From the NCBI GenBank assembly GCA_026874595.1, contig CM049318.1, positions 40,195,956 through 40,259,955 on the forward strand: a stretch of DNA of 64,000 nt, written 5' to 3'. The stretch comes from Sipunculus nudus (taxonomy: Eukaryota; Annelida; Sipuncula; Golfingiida; Sipunculidae). Position numbers and translations under genes: made by a program. Below the pieces are notes generated by a model. It had not been told where the DNA came from. It searched no databases and saw only the letters and a program-made list of their open reading frames with translations. Positions 1-11,982 of the stretch are shown here, one piece after another (the first letter of the stretch is position 1; the number at the start of each line of letters is the position of its first letter).

Positions 1-580
1 CACTTGACATCAAAGGAGGTCCATGAAAAGTCTCTGTGGAAACCTGATATTCGGTCTCTGTTACCCGTATTCTCAAAGCTATGGGTCTCGTGAGTTCCCC
101 CAACAATAATAAATGTGGAACGGTTCAAGATATTGGTATGAATTAGGGATGTCCATCCAATTTGGAGAGTTTTTCTCATAAGCAAGACAGGTGGCGACAC
201 CTACTTTCCTGGTTTTGTAGAAAAACAAAATAATGCACTTTTTTCACTAGTGATTTTCCGTATTGGCTTGAATTGGTGCATACAATTGGATCTTGGACTC
301 CTCCATATTATACTCAAGACTTGTGGTGCCATCTGCAATAGTTTTTTTGTAGCGTCTATCCATACATGTTTTTGGGTGAAAATTGCTCATATTTTTGGAG
401 TGTTTCAAGGTATTGGTCTGAAATTTGGCATGTCAATCCGTCTCGGAGAGTTTTCTCGTAAACCAGACATTTCAAAGAACTCTTCACAAAATTCATGATT
501 TTTTGGCACTATGGCAATCACTCTGCTCATTGTTCAACATTCCTTGAATTCAGCTGAGCGTCATGGCCCATGGGCCACTA
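1..580 (-). repeat. Dispersed copy of the 43-47 kb array repeat, inverted
   Basis: Read on the minus strand, positions 1-110 match the repeating unit at 43.4-47.3 kb, including the phrase GGGTAACAGAGACC followed by a downstream TTTTCATGGACCT. Positions 250-480 on the minus strand match the second sub-repeat seen at 45.39-45.70 kb. Positions 440-580 on the minus strand match 44.76-44.88 kb, including GGCCCATGGGCC. This is noncoding, and the short open frames inside it are chance. Confidence 0.75.
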
Positions 581-1771
581 GTTTAATTCTTACTACTATT
601 ATAGTACTATATCTTTTTTTCACTTAGCACTATGTCTTATATATAATATCACCCACAAAGCTAATTCCTGTATTGGTATGGAATAAATCTTGTATCTTGT
701 ATCTTTTAATCTTTTATCTTGTATATATGTTAAACCTCTGCCATATGGTGAGATATATTTTACCCATGGATCGTCATCTGAAAATGGATTTATTTTTTAA
801 CCACTTTCAATGAAATTTCGTTGGGGTAAAGTTAACACCCAAGGAACAGTCTTATATTAAGTGCTTATTTTATTTGAGGGTTTCTATACTAGTGTGAGAA
901 TGCCTGAGCCATCCACAGGAATTTTAGGCCACCTTTTCTCTAATTCTGATCTGTGATTCCGCCATAAACTTAGCCGTGACACATTTTATATCTACTTCAC
1001 AGAAAGTTTATGGGAATCATGACAGTAATGGTGGTCTCTCTGGCCATCTTCTGGTTACAGTTTATGTTATTGCACCTGGGCACAGGGACTCGATACCATT
1101 TGTTTCCAAAATAAGCATTCAGGGAACCATACATAGTAACTTTAAATAATTTGCCTCATAACAATTTTAATCGAATTAAAGAACTAATCAACTTCACTTC
1201 TTCAAATTGTTACTAAAATTTGTTAAATTACACTGCGACTCATCCGTAAATAAAAAAAACCCAGTATTATGTTTCAATAAACAAGCGCCCCATCGCGGTG
1301 TGTGTGTGTGTGTGGGGGGGGGATCATTCTTTTACCATATCCGGATTTTTTAAATCTCAGAAATGTTGACACCAATCAACAACGTATCATAGTGCTGTAT
1401 TACAGGGTCTAAATAATTTTGTGTTGCTGCAACCTTGCCGTCGAAGACATGTTCAAGTTAAATTGTCTTTAGGAACTATTTGCTCGTAATTATGAAAACA
1501 CTAAGAGTAAAAACTGGATTTGATGATAAAATTGGCGGAAAGCAGCGACTAATGACTCTTTAACTAACTGACTTTTGGGGAACTTGATCTTTTCTGTGTG
1601 TTTATTAGTTGACCACTGACTTTATTTTCGTGGCGTGCTTTTTATGTTTATCTTATGCATGCAGCTCAATTATTTTAATATTGCTCTGGAGCAAGGTAAC
1701 ACTATTATCTGATATACGGGCATGGTGATTTAGTTTTTCTATAACAAGAAACACACTAATCGATTTTCATC

Positions 1772-1809
<38 letters not shown>

Positions 1810-1889
1810 AGAGAGCAATTTATCTTCAAAGGTTGGGGGGGGGGGGGTTGACTCGCAGGCGTCGTACAGGTTAATCATTCATAAATACA

Positions 1890-2165
1890 TAAATATATAT
1901 AATATTTATACATTTAACTTTTATTGTCTGTGCGACACATTTCAAATATATACCAAATACGTATAAAGGTTTAAAAAATATGGTGTTATGTTTCAAGTAT
2001 ATGTTAATTCTAAACCAGGTTTAGATATATAATATTTCATAGTAAACTCATAAATTAAAGTCTAATATTCTAATTATTAATGTGTTTCATTTCCAAAATA
2101 TAAATATTATTCTCTCAATATCTGGGAGATGATTACATTGACCCCCTCCCCTTGCTTAATAGTAT
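1890..2165 (+). repeat. Dispersed repeat, inverted partner at 20160-20440
   Basis: The segment aligns by eye over about 270 bases to the reverse complement of 20160-20440. Shared phrases include TTCTAATTATTAATGTGTTT and ATTATTCTCTCAATA. Neither copy has coding potential. Identity is clearly above chance but interrupted by small gaps. The repeat class is not recognised. Confidence 0.6.
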
Positions 2166-3341
2166 GGAGATTTATTTCTCCAATGTTCCCCATATTATCC
2201 CTATACTGACGCCCCTGATATGGAGAGGTTTATATTTTTAAAAGATTAAAATGTTTTTAACTCGGAAAGATATACCCATAAACACCAAATCTCTAAACCT
2301 TCAGTTTGCTCCACTAATCTTTTAACAAAGACACATTTGTACCTATAAATGTTTTTTTTCGTCATACCATTTCATAATACTAATACTAAATCCGCCACTG
2401 CGTATAGACAGTTTCTGTGAAAAAGTCTACTTTTTTGTGGCTGGTGATAGCCGGTCACATATAGCCAAAAATTAGAAAGAACACTTAAAAAATGGCTGTG
2501 CACAGAGATAGCAGGTTTCATATTCTATTCCGGGGGGGGGGGGGGGGGGGGGGGTACGGGTCAAAATGTTATAGACGTCCAATGTCTCTGACTTGACGGG
2601 GGCCTGGGATCCTCTCATGGACACTATTTGTACAAATCTAGAAGGCAGTTGGCGCCGTTTCCAGACTCCATTTCTATCTATTTTCAAGGAATACGCGATA
2701 ATTCACACCCGTCAAACCCGGCCCGTCGCTGTCCAGCACGAGAGTGACCCATTCCGTTCTTCCAGCCGTCAGAACATGCCCGAAATACTTAAATCCCAGT
2801 CCCGCCGACGGTAAATTTTTACATCAGATTTATTGAATGTAGCATGCTTCACCTTCTGGAAGCGAATTGATGCTTGAAGATTATTGGATATTTTGTCGAG
2901 GGACAAGGATGATATCACTACCAGAAGAATGAGCATGTTATTTTTCATAATGGCCGTCACCGACAGTTCTGGACTAACTCGATCAGTGACGTCATTTTTA
3001 TTACTGCTGAGGAGTTGTCCAGTAACAGCTTGTCTAAAAGCGTCCTATGTCTGACACCCTTCTATTCTCAAGATGTGAATTTTATGGATGTGTCGTCAGC
3101 AAAGCCATGCCTGCAGACGTTTAGCCTGCAAATAATGGATTTTGAGGGCATAGGGATTGCCTTTTTTTTAGAATCTTCTTGTTAACATTAAAAGGTTATT
3201 TAAACATACTGAACCTCGACATCCAGTTTATTCATTTAGAGTAGACTTATATATATTGTTATTCTCTCCTACCTCATATTAAGTTCCTAACGGATAGAAA
3301 GCTGAAATATATCGAATCTCCATAAATGATAACTGCACCAG

Positions 3342-3345
<4 letters not shown>

Positions 3346-3420
<75 letters not shown>
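3346..3420. repeat. (TA)n(TG)n microsatellite
   Basis: A run of alternating TA passes into alternating TG, a compound dinucleotide microsatellite. Similar pure (TA)n tracts recur throughout the window. Confidence 0.95.
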
Positions 3421-3422
<2 letters not shown>

Positions 3423-5189
3423 CAATTAAACCATGCACGTTATCAATGATGACGTAAACACTGATTATGTATCAGCCAATAATCTTGCCGGTTTGATGAA
3501 GTGACACAAACGCTTGACATTAATTTAAAGGTGATTCAAATTGGCAAGGATCGTCATTTTTTGTACAAGCTCCTGCTGTACTGCTCCCATCTTGAGTGTC
3601 TAGGCTGAAATCAAAAGGGCGCTCGAAAGAAAACGGGATATATTATCATGTAAAGGGGTCCTGTTGTGTTTTTATTGGCTTTAAGTCAAACTATCAGCAG
3701 TATATTATATGTTTTATCAACTGAACAGGAAGGAATTATTATGTGACTTTCCTTAAAATCTTATGTTTTCCATTTGGATTGTTCTTGAATTGAATGTTTA
3801 ACTGAAGTCACTGAATGGCCACGGTCAGATGTCATGACAGAGCTGTACATCGTGATGATACATACATCCTTGTTTTCTTAAAGTGTGTGCTCCTGTGTAG
3901 CTCTTGAAATAATGATTTTGGCTTCAATCCAAACTTATCAGACATGAAATTGGTAAACATTTAAGTTTTTTATTTTGGGAAAACTACTTTTGAAGAAATG
4001 ATGTGCTTTGGGCAAGAGAAGGGTAACGGGTGTGCAGATCCAGGGAATTAGCACAAGTCATGTAAGTAAATGTCATGTTTATATATTTTCGCATTTAATG
4101 TTGCTTCGTATTTGAAGCCATGTTCGGGGTTGTGTACTTATACTGGTCGGGGTCAGATATAATGACTCTTATCCGAGGACAGTTTGTAATACAATTTGAA
4201 TCACATAGTTGCAAGTTATTTCAGTCAATTTTTTATGACCAGATTACGGCAAGAGTGACATACTGGTTTTAGGCTTTGTTATTCTGTTTTGTTCCTAGAG
4301 GAGCGCATTTCGGTCAGGCAGGCTTGAATTCATTGATATCTTTAAAGAATTATACCTTTTAACAGGCAACCAGATTAACAAAAATTACCAGTAGAACGTA
4401 AATATATTTTAAAATCCAAACCAATCATGTTCTTGTAATCCAAGGACAAATCAAATATCATTACCAAAATGTCCATGAATTTTTATCTTTCACATTTATA
4501 TGGAGCACACACTATAAACACTGTTTCCCGTAGGTTTCCATTCAACTATTACACAAAATAAAATGTATTCCTTTCCATTGTCCATGTATTTGTGAAACAA
4601 ATAAAAGGTTTTAGAGAGGATATTCGCAACCTATAAAATTCCTTTAAATCAATTTCTTAAGACGTTTCTAAAAAAATTTTATGTTTTAGTTTAACAACAA
4701 TTTGATGGCACACATATATCAAAGCTGAAAACCAAATAATGTATCAGATTTAATGTATTTTTAAGAAATCGCTGAGCCAACCGGGAAATTAATCATATGA
4801 GGCTTTCATGAATGTGGAAGGCTATATACAGATGAACCCCTCCTATCATTTGGATAGTTTTTTAAAGTGTCGAAAAATAAAAAAAAAATAGAAAATAAAT
4901 CACCCATATTGAAAGATGCATTTATATTATACCAATTACAACTATCGTGTTTAAAACCGTTTCCTTTATCTTAAGTTGCTTGTGCAGAACCTTAAATAAA
5001 ATGTATACTGGCTTTATTAATACAAGTGACAGAACTGCATAGTAATTTAATCCCACCTGTCCTTCATGCACATTAGCATAATTTTTTTTTTATAAATATA
5101 TAATCAGGTGTCTGGGTGATAGCACGCCAAAGGTGAGTTTACCTTGTAGGAAGTATCTAAACTGGTTGTTTTCTCCACGTAACTGAGGC

Positions 5190-5609
5190 ATGGCTACACT
5201 CGGAACTCTTGCTGCGCTGTTTTTGACAGGAATGGTCCTCTGGGAAGGTAAGCCCGTGATATAGATATAGCCATGATCTTCTAAGATAAACTATCCTGTA
5301 TTAATTCAATTTTCAAGTATGTTCCCGCGCATGCATCTGTCAAGAATTGTATGCATACATTATATACATATATAATGGGAATGTAAGGTATTTCACTTAT
5401 TTATCGAGTAAAGAAATTTCATTTAACACTTGAAAAATAAGTGGTACCCAGCATTTATGAATAGCAGTAGTATGTGATGTTCTTCCTGAACAAAGGTCAT
5501 AGTTTTGGGACAGTTTGAAAAACATGCATTTTGGTACCTAATTAATGGTTAATGGTCTCTTTATCTCTGCGTTTCCAGTTTGTGTATTAAATATCACTGT
5601 CTTACTTTG

Positions 5610-5666
<57 letters not shown>

Positions 5667-7024
5667 GCATGGAGTTTTGTGCATATTAGTAAGAACATTA
5701 GCAACCTATGTTATTACATTTTTTGTGAACAGGTGGAACGGCCTGTAATATGGCGAGTCGGGGGGAGTGGGGAGCGGTTCGTCCTCGGTGGACTGGTCGT
5801 AATCGCACACCTGTGCCGTACGTGTTCATTCATCACACCGTAACCGGGACCTGTAGCTCTTCACAATCATGCACCAAAACTACCACATGAACAGGCAGCG
5901 TGAGTTTTTCTAAGATAACATATTTACATTCAAAGATTAGCTATTCCATTCATATCTACTAAATTTAGATTTCGTTTTTCAAAAATATTATGAAATACTT
6001 TGGATCAGGCTGCTGTTCTAATAGGAAGGCGGCGGCGCATGAAAACTGACTGTGATTTTGTTTAAAATCGGTCCATTTACGTCATATGATGGATAGTTCC
6101 GAGAGGCCATAGGTCGATTCATTTGTGATAAACGACGTCACCTTAATGCATGTACTATGTGTTTTTGTTGTATCAGGATATAGCGACATCGGGTACAGCT
6201 TTCTGGTCGGTGGTGATGGCAGAGTGTATGAAGGTCGTGGTTGGGGTATTCAAGGAGCCCACACCTATGGCTACAACAGAAATTCGATTGCCATTTCCTT
6301 CATAGGTAATTTCGTCAATGCATCCCCGACCCAAACCGCCATAAGAGCCGCAAAGGCCCTAATACGCTGCGGAGTACGAAGCGTAAGTACCAATTTATGC
6401 CCCAGTTTATAATGTTTCAAAACCAGAGTTGTTTTGGGTAGTTGTCAAAACTAGTAATTTGTGACAAGACAGCTTTCGCGCAAGTGGTCCTTTGGGATAC
6501 GATATAATGTGATATCTAATGGCGTATGCTGATGCATAAAACTTTTTAGGGTGCCTAGATTAATAAAAAAATTAAAACAGTATATTACTCAATAATCCTT
6601 TCATTATTGTTCTTTATTATTAATTCATAGAAATATAAGTATGTTCCATTCAAGCAACAGGCTTCTAGAACGAACCATCGTTAGTTTCACCATCATGACC
6701 TATCAATTTTTATGATGAATATTTTATAATTGCCAAAATTTTACATGAAAGAAACGATCCTAGAAAGTTCTTATAATCACCATACATGTTATGGTCACCC
6801 CGTTAACTCCTATATATAATAGTCATATTTTAAGACCTTTTATAATTCTGTTGATTCATTCTATTGTGTTCTGTCTCTGAAAGAACCAGATCGCTGGAGG
6901 ATATCAGCTCTTCCCTCACAGTCGCGTGTATGCGACCGCGTGTCCTGGAGCGAGGCTCGCCGCCATTATAAAACACTGGCCGAGATACAGTACCAGACCA
7001 TTAAAGAGGTATGGAAGGAAGTAG
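5190..7024 (+). pseudogene. PGRP: Short secreted peptidoglycan recognition protein, copy 1, frameshifted
   Basis: Four exons are visible: 5190-5247, 5733-5899, 6177-6382 and 6890-7024, all with GT-AG introns. Exon 1 encodes a signal peptide (MATLGTLAALFLTGMVLW). Exon 2 carries the amidase FIHHT motif. Exon 3 carries GYSFLVGGDGRVYEGRGWG. Exon 4 carries PHSRVYATACPG, with the second zinc His and the Cys. Compared with copy 2 at 17.3 kb, exon 2 lacks 19 nt between the second cysteine codon and the HMN codons (near 5880). This shifts the frame and puts a TGA at 5888-5890 before exon 3. Exons 3 and 4 remain open (exon 3 is the same 206 nt as in copy 2), so the break looks recent, allelic, or an assembly error. 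Without the deletion the protein would be about 194 aa. Similarity to copy 2 continues past the stop codon into the 3' flank. Confidence 0.85.
5612..5664. repeat. (TA)n microsatellite in PGRP copy 1 intron 1
   Basis: Pure TA tract about 70 bases upstream of exon 2. PGRP copy 2 has a comparable tract at 17614-17645 in the same intron. Confidence 0.95.
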
Positions 7025-8338
7025 GCGTGCACATGACGTCACAGTGGTCACGCCTGGCTTCGAGGCGTGGCAGTTTTTTTATGGAAGTACCCTAAAAATC
7101 CGTGTACAATAGATATAATTATATTCATGAATAAACATTCGGCTTTTATGGAATTTTCTGGTTACTACGTTACATTGTCTCAACTTCAACGACTGAAATA
7201 ATACGAGATTAACATTTTAGTATTATCATTTGGCAATAAAAATTATACAATGTTTAATGTTGAAATATTAAAATTGGAAAATAAGCCAATCTGTATCAGA
7301 ATACCAAAGATGAATATGACTTTGAGCAAATAAATTCAGAATAGAAGGCATTTTGTATTTTTTTTTCAGGAAGCATGTGCGTGTATAATACATGAATCAT
7401 ACTATAATTCACGGGAATCTGTTTGTCTGTCTGTCCGGATTCATTCGCATGCTAGGGATCGCACGGTCATCAAACTTCATGGGAGGGTGTATCTTGGTCC
7501 GGTGAAGAACGAGTTTATATTTTTTAGGCGTTTGGTAAAGAAATGGCCTCAAAATCGATAAAAATATTCTGGGTTTAATACCTGCGGTGTGCCATGGCCA
7601 TTCTCACATAGTGCGCCCACGTCGTCCTGAATCTCCTCTCGCTAACCAATCAAATCAAACCTTACATATAGTCTGCCAAACATTCACTACGCGTCGGCCT
7701 TTTCTAAGCAGTCCGCTAAAGTCAACACAAATGAATGTTGTTCTCGGTTGACCGCGGGGACGAATGTAGACCGGGAACATCTCACCACTGCCCATATCGG
7801 CAATTTTGGCACAAGTGAATCAGGTTGCGGGTTAATCGTTGGGACGCTTTTGGACGTGGAACATCTCACCCCTCGCCAAATCGGCAACATGTCCCGCAAT
7901 TTTTGTCATTGCATTTCAAACGCCCACGCCATGTCAGTGCTTACTCATAATATAAGTAAAGTGTGCATGCAGGTACTGATATGGGTATATTCTAGTACTA
8001 TAAATTCGTGGAAAATGGTGCATGCACATACTCCCCACACGAGGGTTCTCCATCATAAACTTTTAGCAAAGCGAGGAAAGCTCTGAATCGCCGTGGATAA
8101 TTTGCAAATATTAAACTGCACCCTCACCGATATTCTCCGGCTAATTGTACTCATATTGTTTCCTAAATATTATATAAGCCTTAATGTTTAACTACTTCAA
8201 CAATTAACCATAAGAATTTCCCGCCTGTTTTTATCAATAGTTTATAGTCCAAAGGAGAATATTTTTTCCCATTATTTATCATGTTTCATGCTAGCGTCGG
8301 ATGGACCCTCTGGCATTTAGAGTGTCTTTACATCATTA
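7025..8338. other. Intergenic, with a two-copy minor repeat
   Basis: The first part is the 3' flank of PGRP copy 1. It includes GCAAATAAATTCAG near 7326, a possible polyadenylation signal that is also present downstream of copy 2. Positions about 7745-7803 and 7832-7891 are two imperfect copies of one segment, each containing GGAACATCTCACC and ending TCGGCAA. No gene is supported. Confidence 0.5.
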
Positions 8339-9462
8339 AGCCCGTTCCCACTTTCACGAATTTGACGCCGATGTTGAATTCGTGGCGATTCGTGGCCAAT
8401 CGGCCTGTCGAGTGATAAAAATTCCACTACGAGGACGATGGTGTACGAGAGGAATACGACGCCATTACGATTTGCTACGACAGTGACACGAAGCCCAGCA
8501 CGATATGACACGACACTTTTAAGAATGTTCACGACTCGTTACGACGTCTAAGATACTGGTACGATATCCTCAAGATTGATCTGCGACTTGTGGACGATGC
8601 TCCTACGTTCATTCAATTTTGCTACGCCATCGCCGTAAAGTTTATTTTGTTACTTTGCAACCTTGTCTGCAACCAAAACTCATAGATACAGCTGCCCTGT
8701 AAACAAAATGCTGATACTGGCCGTGGCTGTCCTGAATCTTGAAATGCGTTAAAGCAGTGAGAAATCCAAACTCGGACTTTTGATAACTTTTTCCAGAATG
8801 GGACTCGAGAGTCAATGACTGGGACTTGGACTCGACTTGACATCAGGCCGAGTATATGTATAAATATCAAATCCATTGAAAAATGAAAATGAAGATGACG
8901 ACTGATATGTTTGAAAAATTATCAGAATATGAAAAAAGATAGAAGTGTTTCCTAGACCAAAAGATTAAGAATATACTGGATTGTTAGATAGTTATATATA
9001 TGCTATATAGCTATTGTAATGTCAAAACGAAATAGATATTAGTAAAAGAACAACGTAACAACACTTCACCTAACATCTCCTTTAAAAGGGGATTTTATGA
9101 ACGTGGATCTGTCTTGAGAGGTTCTTGTTGTAGTCGTATTGTAGTCGTGTTGAAGTCGTGTCAATGTCGTGGTCCTTCGTTAACATTCGTGACATTGTTT
9201 TATATCACGAATGAGCACGAATTGTGAAGACTCTTATACAACTTACAAAGAAACTGTGACGACTTAGCTACGACTTGTGACGACCAAGTTTATTATTGGA
9301 CATTTCAAAATAGCGCCACGAATTCTGAGTGCTCAAGACCTCGCTGCGAACATTGCCGAATGTTCAAGACATCATCTAGGACACCCCCACGACGTTCCTA
9401 CGAATTTAATTATGTCAGTTCGCAGCGATTCTGCGTCAATTCGTGAAAGTGGGAACGGGGCT
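8339..9462. mobile_element. 1.12-kb nonautonomous DNA transposon with inverted repeats and TTA target duplication
   Basis: The two ends are inverted repeats of about 30 bases. The left end reads AGCCCGTTCCCACTTTCACG; the reverse complement of the right end reads AGCCCCGTTCCCACTTTCAC and continues GAATTGACGC. The element is bounded by TTA at 8336-8338 and 9463-9465, a 3-bp target duplication of the kind typical of PIF/Harbinger elements. The interior is rich in ACGAC/GTCGT words and has no transposase-like frame. The flanks align to the repeat at 60.9-61.4 kb, which lacks this insert, so an empty site is available in the same window. The superfamily is inferred from target length only. Confidence 0.8.
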
Positions 9463-9465
9463 TTA

Positions 9466-9960
9466 GTCTGAGGAACGCATTAGGCCTTATGAAGATGCAA
9501 ATATTTTCGTCATTTCTGACAACGCCTACAGGTACACTGTCAATCAACATAAATCAGACCAATCGTTAGAATTTTTTTGGTATAATTTCTAATAATTCCA
9601 AACATGAGAGAGAAAAATTCCGTTTTAAGCCAGCACATTGGTAAACCCCTCGGCATGTTTGTTGGAATTACGACCGCATGAATACAAGCATGGTTCGCAC
9701 GGGTTACATGACGCAGGCAGCTTGCAGGCGATACAGGAAATGACCTGTGTCCATGGAGACGGTGTTTCAGTTTGGGTTGTGAGCTCTCATGTATACTTTT
9801 GTGTTAATTCATCATTCTCAGCATAATATTGAGATTATGGGCCGTTTACCACAACATGAATAAAATCTGATGCAAGACCACTGCGATACATTCCTCGATA
9901 TTACTTGTATCATGACTCGAGTAGGCTTACCAGCCCAATTATCCGATTGCGACATGTATC
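9466..9960 (+). repeat. Dispersed repeat, partner at 60960-61385
   Basis: About 480 bases align in the same orientation to 60960-61385. Shared phrases include ACAGGTACACTGTCAAT, GCGATACAGGAAATGAC and GTAGGCTTACCAGCCCAATT. The similarity continues to the left of the transposon at 8339-9462, where 8290-8338 matches about 60900-60965. No coding function is seen. Confidence 0.75.
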
Positions 9961-10409
9961 CAATGAGCCATTCTTTACCTTTTCATGATCCGATACTCCC
10001 GAACTTATGGTACCTTCTTAATACGGAAAGCCTTAGGTTATTAACTTTAACAATGAACCATATTTCCCTTATTTGATCAATGAAGCGGACTCTGTACTAG
10101 ATGAAAAAAGAACCCTAGCACATGGTGGTCTAGAATACAGGGTACTTGGCCAAGTGAAAAGTCTTCTTGGAACTCACAGGCATCTAATTTAAATACAAGG
10201 TTGGTGGGGTTCGTAAATTGAAAGAGGGTCGTATATGTACATATCAACTGACCAACATTACACTGTATTGGGCAAAGAAAGATACATATCATGCAGAGTG
10301 GTTATCTGTGAATCTTTACAGTTATCATTGCACTTTAATATAATGGAGTTAAGTTTCATCAGTATAGAAAAATAAAGGGGCAAGGTATGTTAAAGGCATA
10401 GGTAGCAGA

Positions 10410-11285
10410 AATTAAAGAGTGTATTAATTATCTTCAACTTAATGAGGACAAAACTGAAGTTATGAACATTTGAAGGAAGTCACAGGTGACAAGTGTGAAT
10501 AAAACATAAGAGCTTTGCACCTGTTTCCTCTGTACATAATCTTTGAGATATCTTGGATTCTTCTCTTCCAACTTGCGTAACGTTGCTTTTTCTGTAATTT
10601 GAAAGATTAGCAGAAATCGGCGCTGCTTATCAATTGATATTGAAAAGATATAAGACCATAATTTGGTCGTAGTAAGTAAGATTATTGTAACAGTCTCTGA
10701 GTTGTTGTTCCTCAGTACTAACTTGATAAGGTACCGTGTGTTTTTTTATTGTGCTGCTGGGGTTAGCAGTGGATTTTGCCGTAAGGAACACATTACCAGT
10801 ACAATGGTAAATAGCGATAGAAAAGCATCAATGTAAAATTTTTACAATTGGTTTTCAGATCACTACATGGTCTCGCATCAGGTTATTTCCAAGGTATTCT
10901 TCAGGTATAAGCTCTTGTATGTGTCCACATTTGTACATTTATAATACTGAGAATATATGAAATATAGGGAACGAGCTGTCAGAATGGAATAGATTGCCTT
11001 CACATTGGACATCTGCAAAAGATTGCAACATTTTTAAGAAGATACTACAGACTTTTCTTTTTGAAGACAGCTTATGGACTGCAATGTGTGCCATCGCCTG
11101 TCTTATGTAGTTGTGTAGTCTAGTAATATTTTAGGAAATATTTCAGTTTAACAGTTACCGAAAAATAATTCTATACGCATACAGCGATTAACTGCCACAT
11201 TTTTTTATAATATTTTATATTATTATTATTATCATTATTATTATTATTATTATTATAATTATTATCATTATAATTATTACTTATA
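10410..11285 (+). mobile_element. Decayed CR1-like LINE 3' fragment
   Basis: Translated fragments in shifting frames resemble the C-terminal part of CR1-type reverse transcriptases: LNEDKTEVM near 10438, and an ELSEWNRLPSHW-like block near 10975, in frame with CNIFKKILQTFLF. Many stops and frameshifts interrupt it. The segment is followed by a (TTA)n-rich tail at about 11218-11285, a usual LINE end. The assignment rests on motif recognition by eye. Confidence 0.55.
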
Positions 11286-11950
11286 TTAATAATAAAAGGA
11301 CATACTGTCCGATGTCGAAAATTTAGAATTATATAATATAATGAGATGAAATAACTGGCAACTGAAGCTTGACCACAGTCCTAATCAGAACCTAATGTTA
11401 TACAAAAAGTTTAAGATGTGCAACATACCGGGAATAGCTTGTTTAACAGGATCTCACAAAGGAAAAGAGTAGTCCACAATTGAATTTGTAAAATCCACAA
11501 AAACTTGCATGGTGGTAGTAGGAATGTGAAAAGTAAGAAGTATTTTAATAGGTCCAGTAACTCATCAAGCTTGGCCTCTTGGGTCTTTTAAGTGCACATA
11601 CAACGTGGGCTAAGGAATTAACTATCACTGAGTCACACTTGCGCGTATATTTTTTTATTAGACGGACTGCTCTGATTTTAATTCTTCGATTTGTTCTTTG
11701 GTGGTGTACCTTCCGATATGAAAGGAACTGACTGCAAACGCAGGTTACAGACCAAGATTGATTTTAACCATCTCTTTATTCAGCGTGGTAAACCCTATCC
11801 GCCCTATTATACGCAACATTAAGACAGGATCTGCGTAAGCCGCACACATGTGCACGTTTTCCGGCACACATTTTGACCTGACTAGTAAACGGTGAAATGA
11901 CAGCACGCATATTGATCACTAAAAGAGAGCCTGTTGAATATGAAAGACTG

Positions 11951-11982
<32 letters not shown>

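Larger units (their letters stand above)
581..5189. other. Intergenic stretch without a recognisable gene
   Basis: No coding region is convincing here. The stretch holds an (AG)n run at about 1776-1808, G-runs near 1314-1321 and 1835-1848, a pure G-run of 24 bases near 2531-2554, a dispersed repeat at 1890-2165, and a (TA)n(TG)n block at about 3346-3420. A TATAAATA stretch at 5091-5098 lies about 95 bases upstream of the first PGRP start codon and could be its TATA box. Confidence 0.6.
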
